NCBI GenBank assembly: GCA_009602725.1
Contig: WELB01000038.1
Span: 387,064-399,092, forward strand
Source of the DNA: Spirogloea muscicola
Lineage: Eukaryota; Streptophyta; Zygnematophyceae; Spirogloeales; Spirogloeaceae
Direction: 5' to 3'
Length of the DNA: 12,029 nucleotides
Made by a program: the position numbers and the translations under genes. Shown here piece after piece: positions 1 through 8,517 of the stretch. Under the pieces are notes generated by a model that worked only from the letters and a program-made list of their open reading frames with translations, ran no database searches and was not told where the DNA came from. Within the stretch, counting starts at the first letter, position 1, and every line of letters begins with the position of its first letter.

Positions 1-3000
1 AGCTGCCCGACGGCGGAGGGTTGGGAGGCCGGCTCCGGCGGCGGCGGCGGCGGCGGACATGGCTGGCAGCCCGGGAGCCCGATACCCGGCGGCCGGCGGC
101 GGCGGCGGTCGGGCCGTGGCCTTCCGAGCGCCGAGGGCGCCGTGGTCATGGATACCGCTGCCGACGAGGCCTTCCCGGCCGCCGCTGGGCCTGCGGCTTC
201 TGCGAAGACCTTAGACTCCGACGCCATGGTCGAGATGGGGCTGCCCTTGACGAGCGCTCGCGGCAGCAGCGGCGATGGCGATGGAGCCCGATGCTGTGCC
301 ACAGGCGCCGGGAAAGCCGTCAATGCAGCCGCAAATGACGGCGCATGCCAGGCAGCGGCAGCGGCAGCGTCGTCGTTGCCGGCCGTGGAGTGTGGCTCGC
401 CGTCCGCCACGAGTGTCGGCGAGCCGGCCACGCCGGCTGCGCGTGAGCGGCGGCCACTGCCGCCGGCCAGCTGCGGCAGCCCGAGCTCGCCGGTGGCGGC
501 TCCGGCGCGCGGCGTGCTGGCCCAGGCCCCGCCACGACCGCCGCCGCTGCTCGACTGGGCCGCAGTCGAGGATGCGGCCCACCCCCGCAACTGGGATGCA
601 TGGCCGGTGGCCGCTGGCGCCGAGGAGGAGCTGGCCGCTCCGGCCGCGCAGCCAGCTCCGACGAGCACGACTGCCGGTGGCGCTGCGACCGTCCCGCCTC
701 CGGAACGGCGGCCGTCGCCGCAGGCCAGCTCGGTGGCAGCGCCGCCGCCTCTGCACGCCGCCGTTGGTGCCTCGACGACCATGGCAGAGGCGTTCCCTGC
801 GATCCCGTCACCTTGCGAGCCGCCGGAGGCCATTGCTGAGCGCCCACCAACATGGGCTGGCAGCCATTTGGCGGCGACCGGGACAGCAGTGACAGCCGCA
901 GCAAGCAAGGCCAAGAGGAAGCGCCACATGCCAAAGGTGTTCAAGGAAGTGCTGCCGCCGGCGGCCATTCATGTCACCACCTCGCCACTGGCGACTGCAC
1001 ACCTCCAGAAGCCGCAAGACGGCAGCCGCCTGGCGATGGAGGGCGGTGCGACGGCGCGGCAGCCGGCGACGTGGTATGGCCATCGCAAGGACACGTGCGG
1101 CTGCGTGATCTGCCAACAGGGCCGCGGCGAGTGGACGCCCGAGAGGGCAGCCGAGCGCCGCGCAGCGGCGCGGCGGCGGCGCGAGGAGCGAACACTTGCC
1201 AAGCAGCAGGCCTCGTCGATTACCGCAGGCAACTTCATGCCGGCAGCTCCTGATGAGCCGGCTGCCGCAGCAGCGGCAGGCAGCGACGCAAGCCCCGCTT
1301 CGGCGACCGTCATACCTGAGATTGCACCAGAGGAAGCAGAGGCGGCTGTCGTACTGCCGCTGGCGTTGCTGCCGCCCGAAGCGGTGCTGGCAGATGGCAC
1401 CCAGTTCTGGAGTGACCTCATTGCCGCCAGCTTTGCCTGGGCTTATGCACACTTGCGCTCGTCGCCGTCGCCGCTCCCGCTGTCACTGCCTCTGGCTCTG
1501 GCTTCGGTCAGCTCACAGCTGCGTAACGACAATCGCAATAGCGCCTGCGGCAAGGACGACTCCACGGTCAGTCTCGCCCTGGTCCCAGTGACGCCCCTGC
1601 GCACCAGCACCGTGCTGGCGCCTCGCAAGGTGGCGGTGCGCATCCTGGAGGACGTGCCGGCGCTGCTCGGCAGTGTCCGTGTGGGCCGCCCCATCGAGCT
1701 GCTGCCATACACGGACAGCTGGGCACGGCTCGAGGCCTCGCGCGGCGAGCTCCAGGCTAAGGCGCGCCGCTTCATTGCCTGCATGCACATTGTCCAGGGT
1801 AATGCCCTGCCCACGTGGCCCATGTATTAAATGAAGACATTATATTTGCCATTGTCGTATAAGTATCAGGATAATTAATATGACAAGCGGACCATGCCAT
1901 TTACCGGTAAAATTGGCAACTTGTAAAGCTGTAAAATTGTACTTGTACCATTTATTGTCACACAGTATAGGCTATTCAGACTTGGACTAAGGACGCCAGA
2001 GCTTATCTGGGCAACCGCCTGGCGATGCATGTGCAGGCGATCGCAGCTTCTCGCCTTGGAAAGGCTCCATCGTTGACGCGGTAGTCGGTGCCTTCCTCAC
2101 GCAGAACGTCAATGATACCTTGTCCAGGCGCGCTTCCACAAGCCCCGCACCTCACCGCCTTGCTACACGCCGTCGGCATCGGCAAACAGCATCTCAGATC
2201 ACACTAAATGTCACAGTGGCATAAAGCATGCTCGTGTGACCTGCAGCTCGGCGTTTATGAGCTTGGCGGCGAGGTTTCCACCATCTGGCCACCACAGCTG
2301 CGGCAGCAAATGCTGCAGTCGCGATGGCGCTGGCGGAGGCAGCAACGGCAGGAGCTGTCAGGACATGCCAAGGTTGAGGTGCCCGGACCTCAACGTGGCG
2401 ACGTGCAACTGCTGGCAGGAGGGAGGCAGCGGCAGCAGGACAGTGCCTGTGGCTGCCGCTACCGTTAGCGAGTGCCACAAAGCTTTCGGCGACGCCCAAC
2501 AAGCGACGTGGCCGTGCGGGCCTTCTGGAGACGTAGCCGGCGAAGCGGTCGGCCTGCCCGCAGATACGTTAGACTGCAGACCTCTTGGGATGGAGGCTCC
2601 TGGCATGGCCGTCACCGGGGCGGCGCAACTTGCCAACGTGTGGGCATGCCCATCGCCGCAGCCTGCTGATACCATTGCCGCCCCTGCTGCCGAGGACATC
2701 GGTGCTGCTAGAAGCCCCGCGGCGCTTGGAGAGCCGGCTCCGGTATTGCCAGCGCCGCAGCTGATTGGCATGGCCCGGGCACGACACGAGTTCGGCGAGG
2801 GCGGGCACCGTGGTGCACGGCGAGACTGGGAGGCGGCGCGGCGGGTGGCGGCGGCTCTCGCTGCTTCCGGCCCGCCGCCCGACGACAAGGTGGACTGGGC
2901 TGCGGTCATGGCTGCCGACCTCGCCGACCTTGCTGACGCCATCAAGGAGCGCGGCATGCAGTTCTCGCTTGCGGGCCGGATCAAGGTCCTCTTGCCAGCA

Positions 3001-6000
3001 ACTTGCACTTGCCTTTTAGCTTCTGAGTCCAAGTTACGGACTTGACACCATGATTAGAAGATGCTAATGCCTGCCAGTTTGCATCCTCAATCGTCAACTA
3101 TGACTTCCACCCGGACTTTACGCAGCACTGCAAGCTGGATGGCTCTACAGGCGCTCCTCACACGGCTGCACAATGAGCACGGCTCCATTGACCTCGAGTG
3201 GCTGCGGCTCATGCGGCCGGAGGATGCTCAGTGCGCCATTGCCTTTTGTACTCTGACTTGCACAGCGTCCCTTTAGTCACAGTCAGTCTATCTTCACATG
3301 TGGTGGGTCAGCTCAGGCATGCTGTCGCTGCATCACTGCCTGCTTGGGAGCTTGCCTTCAGAGCTGCTCTTGGTAGGAGACGCGTAACGCTGAGGTCAGG
3401 CCGCGTCGGCATGCCGCACTGTCACTGACTCGCGGCCACTGGCATGCTGCACAGAGACTTCTTGGTGGGCATACGCGGCCTGGGCCTGAAGAGCACCGAG
3501 TGCATCCGGCTGTTGACGCTGCACCATTCGGCGTTTCCGGTGAGCTCCAGCATAGAAGGGCTAGAAGTATTGGGCAACAATGGTAACCGCCAGTCTAAGG
3601 TTGGGACCATTAAATGTGGACTCTAACGAACAGAGTTTATGAGTTAAGAATGAGAGTCTCAAGCAGGTCCCATGCGAGCTCGGCCTACCATCTTTGCCTC
3701 TGCTCTGTAATTTGCTTAAAGTGTCTCTTCAAGTAGCACATATGAGTGCACGTGGTGAGCACGATGGTAAGCATTGCCTTCCTGCCACGTTCAACTCCTG
3801 GGCCCAAATTGGGTTCCTAAGTTACTATCATGACCAATGTGAGGAAGTACTTAATCACTTGCCTGGTATAGACGGCTGAGCTTAGTCACACTTTTGCATG
3901 GTGCCGCGACCAAGAGGGTCCTGCCACTGCCTTCGCGCCTCTTTCTGACCTGCAACGAGGCCTTGGTGCCGGCGCAAGTGAAGGTGGACACGAATGTGGG
4001 GCGCATCTGCACACGCCTGGGCTGGGTGCTGCTGGAGCCTCTGCCGGAGGAGCTGCAGCTGCACCTCCTGGAGCTGTACGCCTCTGCAAAAGCCCGCTCA
4101 CTGTGTGCTGCAATGCAGACTGTCTGGCAGTGAGGGCAGCAAAGAAGTGATGTTGCTAACAAGATTTTTCGTATATCCTAGACTACTGTGCTCGAAGGGG
4201 CGCTGCCTCGCATCTGTTGGTCTACGCATCTTGGGATGAACAACTTCAGTGCATGTAGCTGAAAAGCACAAACTTGCAGCTCTTTCTTACAGGGAGACAC
4301 ATCAGGTGATGCAGGTACCCAGTGCAAGCTAGCATCCAGAGGTACCTGTGGCCCCGGCTTAGCACGCTGGACCAGCGGACGCTGTGAGACACCCATGGTC
4401 CTTGCTTGGGACAGAGGTTTTTTTGACCATTGGCTACTTCGTGTGCCAGGCTATGACACTGCCTCTTTGTCAGTGTCCTGTATCTGTAAAAGTTGAATGC
4501 AGCAGTATAGCTGACATGTCTGAGCATGCTAAGACGAGAATTTGATCCTCCCTGCAGGTATGAGCTACACTATCAGATGATTACGTTTGGCAAGGTATCT
4601 CCTCAGAAAACCACCTTTCTGAAGTAACAATGTCCATGGCTGCGCTGACTAGACAAGCACAATGACCTGGATATCTCCTGGACGCATTGGCCCCGCTGCT
4701 GACTTTCTTCTATGCTCTACAAGGGTACACAGTTAAACTGACTCACTATCCTCTACGTGACTCACTACTCTCTTACTGCCAAGATCTTCTGCACCAAGAG
4801 GTCCCCAAATTGCCGAGCTTGCCCACTGAGGAGTGAGTGCAGGCACTACTGCAGCGCCATTGCAAGGTGAGGGCCTAATGACAGACTGACTGACAAGGCT
4901 GACTGCTCTCATGACATGGCCAAGACATGGTCAAGACATAGCCAGGGCTCCAACTTACAAATATCGCTGTAGCGACAAGAATGATAGTCACACTAAAGCT
5001 CGGGATGCCTTATCAACAACGTTACAGTTGCCAATTATGTCGGGAAGCTGCAGCGGCCAAGTATATGCAGATTGTCATCACAACAGCATGGTTAGAGTAG
5101 TCATCATATTTTGTGAAGCTCCCTATTATTGCTGCTGCCATCTAGCCTCTCAATGTGATGTCACAGCAAGGTTGTGCAATTTCAGATCCCGTGTCTCGAC
5201 GCCGGTCTCAGCGGCTATGCATACGCTGATCTGCTGTTCGGTTTGGCAGTGCAAGGGCCAGGCTTCCGGCACCACCCTCAAGCGAATATAGCACTCTGGT
5301 TGCAATGCCAGAGGAGACGAGTCAGGGCGCTGGACAGCTATTGGCAAACACGACCAGCTCTTCAGACGCGCAAGCGCTGGTGCAAGTGCAGCCCATCATT
5401 GAGGAGCCCATGTCGCCCAGGGCGTGCTCCAATGCTGGAGATGTGGCCGACATTGAGGACGTGTGGCAGAGGCAGGAGGCAGGTGATGTTGACGACGATC
5501 CGCCACTGGAGGTGGTTGTGGAAGGCTGGGGCTCGGTCATGCTACCAGCGGTGCAAGCTGGCCCCACAGCAGCTGAGACCATCACAGGCTTCACTGCTAA
5601 TGTCCAATCCAGCGCCACTACTTGGGCTGGGTATGCTGATAGAGCAGATGGGGTACTGTCACAAGCTGACCCACGTGTCATGGAGCGTGGTCAATCAGCA
5701 AGCGACGCGGCCAGGGTACACAGCTCGTGCGACGAGCTGCAAGGAGGTGTCAGCTGCGGCACCCAGTCGCTGGCGCTAGTGCCCCTGGAGGACCTGGCCT
5801 TCCCTTTGCCGAAGCTGAAGGACGTGCACCGCCTGCGGAGCATCCATCACGTGTAAGGCTCCGCTATGCTTGATATACGTCTCTGTGTAACATCACTAAT
5901 TTCGAAACCAGAGAATTGCGTTAATTACCCGGTTTACAAACAGTCACTGGACTCCAACCTGACAAGCAATTTGCTTAGCCTGTGCTCTAGCAGTTGCATT

Positions 6001-7753
6001 GTACAAGTCAGGCTCCATCAAAGACCAGTGTGCTGGTGCAGACAGGAAGCCACACACATATCAGGGGCAACAATGAGCTTGACGTTGTGTTACACTTGTG
6101 TGCTTTGCTTGCAGGTATGAGCTCCCAGACGACTCTCCTGTTGTTGCCATGGTAAGTTGCAACCTCATGTAGGACATCAGTTGCAGATTGAGACCAAAGC
6201 GAAGAGGATGGAGGATTAGATCTTGCCTGTACTTCTTCTGCTCCTTGTTCTGCTTCACTGCAAGGTCTTTCAGATGAGGGTTAGCTCATGAGTTCAGCTT
6301 TGGACACTCTCAGATGGAAGCACGAGAAGCGGACGATCCCAGCCCCTACCTCCTGGTCATTTGGGGACCAGGCAAGGCAGCGTCCTGCTGCTGGCCAAAA
6401 TAAATGCGGCCGCTCTTGAAGTCATGAGTGATCGCGCATGAGGCTTCGTCCCACTTCACATTCACTTAAGCTGATATAAGTAGCTAACTGGGTACCAATG
6501 CTCATGAAAGACTTGACCATGTGCACAGGCGAAGGCCTGGTTGCTCCAGGAAGCCCGCCCTCAGAGCAAGAGCCTGCTCATGGGGCCAGAGAGTATGAAG
6601 AAATTGTGAAGCAAGCACCTCAGGATGTGCATCATGCCAGTCATCCTGATGAGTGCCACCATAGGTCAGAAGTCAGACCTTGTGGAGGCTGTTCTTTGAG
6701 AGGAGCCAGCTTGAGCAGAGCCTGTTGTTGGCCTCTAAGTGAGCGCGCAGCCTTTAGCATGGAGAGCGAGAGCGCCACAGTCTTGGGCACCATTCTTGTA
6801 AGTATGAAAAGTGAAGCACAGCATCCGTCTGACTTCTCTTTACCTGCACTGAGGTATATTCGAACAACAAAAGAATCTGCACAATACGTGCAATGCTTGC
6901 CACTCGCAGAACGGCATGTCTTACCTTAGCCATCTGCTGAAGTGAGATGGTGTACATGAACAGATTCCTTGCCGCACAGCTCTGCACGGGAACTTCCCAT
7001 TGAATGGTACCTATTTTCAAGTCAACGAGGTCATCAGCTCGCACTGAATTTCTTACTCACCGCTTCTTGATTTGATGCATCGAGCAGTAATCATATCGTA
7101 TTGGTACAACAGTGTTTTAAGTTGACAGCAGTGATTCCTTGGACACAAGAATTTGCGGGCATGTATGGCAGGTCTTTGCAGACGACTTGACGAGCAATGA
7201 GCCGCTCAGGGTACCGAGGGCTCTTCTCTGGCGCCTCCGGCGAAGGCTCGTATACTTTGGATCCTCAGCCACCAGCATTTTCAGAGGTCAATCTCTTGCA
7301 CATTTTTAACTAAGTTATGCTGAGGTTGGCCTATAGCATGACCTGCTCATGGCCCACACTCATGCACCATCAAGTGGCTCTACCTTTGACCAGGCTTGAC
7401 GTCAGAGGAGATATCGGCAGCCTTTACTGAAGGTAAACAGTCGGAGGATGGCATGCAGCTTGCACAGGTCCTAGTAACTCATTGACCTGGTTGATGTAGA
7501 GGACGAGCAACTGAAAGATCTCACTGGCTGACCAATTTAGGCTAATTGAATGCTGCCCATGTAACTATTTCATGCAGGATATGTCTGCGTCCGAGGTTTT
7601 GACTCAAGGACCAAAGCTCCCAAGGCCCTGAGCAAGCGGCTGCACACGCTGGCAGCGGTCAGCAAGCGAGGTGCTGGCCATCGAACTAGCAAAGCCACGG
7701 GCGCGCTTGCGTTGAAGGTTGCCACCAGTGGAGAGCTCGCATTGACCGTCTAG
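1..7753 (+). CDS. DML: DEMETER/ROS1-like 5-methylcytosine DNA glycosylase, 17 exons (5' end possibly partial)
   Basis: This is a bifunctional HhH-GPD glycosylase/lyase of the DEMETER/ROS1 family, which in plants excises 5-methylcytosine in the nucleus to start demethylation by base-excision repair. Exons: 148-1798, 2037-2127, 2247-2985, 3151-3230, 3455-3539, 3984-4075, 4315-4383, 4558-4594, 4784-4866, 5292-5852, 6115-6151, 6314-6371, 6529-6797, 6964-7029, 7172-7286, 7394-7432, 7578-7753. All phases match and sum to 1415 codons plus a TAG stop. In order the protein has an Ala-rich N-terminus, a basic patch (254-264), the first glycosylase block ending in SSAFMSLAARFP, a linker of about 180 residues, the second block (774-970) with Lys866 in GLGLK and Asp884 in VDTNVGR, the Fe-S cysteines 951/958/961/967, the IIEEPMSP and DIED motifs, then the RRM-like C-terminus. 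The Lys-Asp spacing of 18 equals that of Arabidopsis DME. ATG 148 is the first in-frame ATG, but the frame is open to base 1. Exons 1 (start) and 13 are the least certain. Confidence 0.94.
36..58 (+). repeat. Short GGC trinucleotide run in exon 1
   Basis: A run of about seven GGC units encodes poly-Gly in the frame that continues into the DEMETER-like protein. Another imperfect GGC/CGG run lies near 88-111. Both precede the first in-frame ATG, so they are either 5' UTR or the real N-terminal coding region. Confidence 0.7.
904..1113 (+). other. N-terminal basic patch and candidate Cys/His metal-binding motif of the DEMETER-like protein
   Basis: At residues 254-264 the protein reads KAKRKRHMPKV. 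This recalls the lysine-rich KPKRKKHRPKV-type motif of plant DME/ROS1 proteins, which aids DNA binding, but here only one degenerate copy is seen. At residues 312-322 there is GHRKDTCGCVIC (H-x4-C-x-C-x2-C), similar in pattern to short Cys motifs near chromatin-reader domains of plant VAL-type proteins. A basic Arg-rich stretch follows it. That the motif binds a metal is inference. Confidence 0.6.
2128..2246 (+). other. Intron 2 of the DEMETER-like gene, apparent GC-AG intron
   Basis: The exon on the left ends NVNDTLS with two bases (AG) left over, and the next exon starts CTCGGCGTTTATGAGC. Joining them gives the family motif LSSSAFMSLAARFP exactly. The resulting donor is TCCAG|GCGCGC and the acceptor is CCTGCAG|C. 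The only nearby GT that could serve as a donor (2122) runs into a stop or loses the motif. Confidence 0.8.
3455..4075 (+). other. Active-site region of the glycosylase: helix-hairpin-helix lysine and catalytic aspartate on separate exons
   Basis: Exon 5 (3455-3539) encodes the hairpin IRGLGLKSTEC. Its lysine codon at 3489-3491 (residue 866) corresponds to the lysine that attacks the sugar in DME. Exon 6 (3984-4075) opens with VDTNVGR. Its aspartate codon at 3987-3989 (residue 884) corresponds to the catalytic aspartate. The 444-base intron between them interrupts AFP|VDTNVGR in phase 0. Both residues are intact, so a working lyase-type glycosylase is expected. Confidence 0.95.
3540..3983 (+). 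other. Intron 5 of the DEMETER-like gene (444 bases)
   Basis: The intron sits between the hairpin exon and the VDTNVGR exon, with donor CCG|GTGAGC and acceptor GTGAAG|GTG. The last 90 or so bases (from 3894) are GC-rich and open in the frame of the next exon, and the acceptor lacks a strong pyrimidine tract. No other feature is seen in it. Confidence 0.75.
4739..4767 (+). repeat. Direct repeat TGACTCACTA, two copies, in intron 8
   Basis: The 10-mer TGACTCACTA occurs at 4739-4748 and 4758-4767, a 19-base period, just upstream of the Fe-S exon acceptor. It is probably a simple local duplication. Confidence 0.6.
4784..4866 (+). other. Exon encoding the [4Fe-4S] cluster motif of the DEMETER-like protein
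   Basis: This 83-base exon encodes C-x6-C-x2-C-x5-C (residues 951, 958, 961, 967), with the family context FCTKRSPNCRACPLRSEC followed by RHYCSA. This is the spacing of the 4Fe-4S loop of Nth/MutY-type glycosylases and of DME/ROS1, where the cluster is needed for activity. The exon joins in phase 0 to the exon coding YELHYQMITFGK and leaves in phase 2 to the exon starting at 5292. Confidence 0.95.
4867..5291 (+). other. Intron 9 of the DEMETER-like gene (425 bases)
   Basis: This long intron has donor GCAAG|GTGAGG and acceptor ATATAG|C. Apart from the tandem repeat at 4913-4945 it holds no recognisable gene. Open frames inside it do not continue in the frame of the flanking exons and show no family similarity. 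Confidence 0.8.
4913..4945 (+). repeat. Tandem 11-base repeat, three copies
   Basis: Three adjacent units, GACATGGCCAA, GACATGGTCAA and GACATAGCCAG, lie in intron 9. The unit changes by one base in copy two and more in copy three, as in a young minisatellite. Confidence 0.75.
6372..6528 (+). other. Intron 12 of the DEMETER-like gene, apparent GC-AG intron
   Basis: The exon coding DDPSPYLLVIWGP has no usable GT donor before its in-frame TAA. At 6365-6377 lies GGACCAG|GCAAGG, a near-perfect GC-donor consensus. Joining it to the acceptor GTGCACAG|GCGAAGG keeps the frame and gives IWGPGEGLVAPGSPPSEQ, matching the IWTPGE...PPEQ stretch of plant DME. Confidence 0.78.
6529..7753 (+). other. C-terminal permuted-CXXC-like block and RRM-like (RRM_DME) domain
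   Basis: Exons 13-17 encode the C-terminal module that is specific to the DEMETER family. The clear parts are ESATVLGTIL, IPCRTALHGNFPLNGTYFQV, VFADD...VPRALLWRL, LVYFGSSATSIFR, GLTSEEISAAFTEG and YVCVRGFDSRTKAPKALSKR, all in family order. Upstream, exon 13 carries cysteines in the order C-x8-C-x2-C-x10-C-C, where DME has its permuted CXXC unit. The spacing differs from the plant form, so this part is only a candidate. The protein extends about 35 residues past the usual end after KRLH, with a Lys/Ala-rich tail. Confidence 0.88.
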
Positions 7754-8517
7754 GCAAAGCGCACATGTCTAAGCCACATAATTGTGCTGTTAGTGTTGGC
7801 ATTGCAACCCTGAAGTCAATGAGATTCAGTCTGCGTGGTAGACTGACTCTCATTGTAGCCCCTTCAGTTTCCCTGGATCCTGGATAATCAAGGATGTGAT
7901 GCTGCACACCCTTCTAGGTGGCTCTTCAATGCTGACGCCCTCTTCTCACAGGTCTAATCAACAAGCAAGCATGCTGAAGGATCAAAAGCCAGATCTGGGT
8001 GGAGACATGCTTCATGGAGCTCTTTAATTACACGGGTCACAGACGCCCTTCTCTGTATACTGACTAACAGGCAAGATTTCAGTGTCGGTGCTGAGGATTT
8101 GAATGAGGTGCAAGTGATCGTTGCATTGCCTCATGGTACACATCAAGCTCTCTCAAAGCATAGCTGTGTTCTCCTGAATGATCATATCCATCATGCATAT
8201 CACTGTTGTTGTTCGGTCGGTGAACTTGATCTATAAGCAGCAAAGTTATCTGGTGTATAACGTACAAAGATGGGATCACAGATGGATGACGCGTATTACT
8301 AAACACAACAGATGTCCAATAGTGTGCTACCTGGCGAGCCATATGGCAATTCAGGCCAATGGCAGCCATTACAATCAATGTTGCCCACTTCTAAGATACT
8401 TACAATTGTTGAGTGCGATCAACATTATTCCAGACAGGTCCTGACAAGTCTAGAAGGCCACAGGCTGAAATGTGGCCACTCTGATTAAATAAGCTATAGT
8501 GAACAGCCTGAGAACCA
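7754..8517. other. Convergent intergenic spacer with the 3' ends of both genes
   Basis: These 764 bases lie between the TAG of the DEMETER-like gene and the TGA of the desulfhydrase-like gene, both of which read into it. It must contain both 3' UTRs and both polyadenylation sites. No conserved protein, RNA gene or mobile element is recognisable. The short open frames present (for example 8079-8378 minus and 8178-8444 plus) have no recognisable motifs. Confidence 0.75.
8369..8404 (-). promoter_or_regulatory. Two TGTAA polyadenylation-signal candidates for the desulfhydrase-like gene
   Basis: TGTAA occurs on the minus strand at 8404-8400 and 8373-8369, about 114 and 145 bases past the stop codon. 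TGTAA is the usual near-upstream polyadenylation element of chlorophyte algae. The motif is short, so chance occurrence is possible. Confidence 0.45.

Noticed and set aside
211-1452. Long minus-strand open frames opposite exon 1 (211-756, 320-934, 808-1452)
   Set aside because: They are Arg/Ala-rich shadows of a GC-rich coding exon, with no family motifs. The plus-strand frame is open for the whole exon and leads into DEMETER motifs.
556-2911. Two copies of DWAAV, in exon 1 (near residue 137) and exon 3 (near residue 797)
   Set aside because: Only the exon 3 copy is part of the conserved glycosylase block. Flanking residues do not match, so there is no evidence of an internal duplication.
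2358-3032. Minus-strand open frame of 224 codons
   Set aside because: It is antisense to exon 3, whose plus frame holds the SSAFMSLAARFP and IKERGM motifs. Its composition is typical of a GC-rich shadow frame.
5174-5779. Plus-strand open frame overlapping exon 10 of the glycosylase
   Set aside because: It is in a different frame from the exon that carries IIEEPMSP, DIED and LPKLKDVHRLR, and it has no recognisable content of its own.
8079-8444. Small open frames on both strands in the intergenic spacer
   Set aside because: They are under 100 codons, lack motifs and show no coding-like composition.
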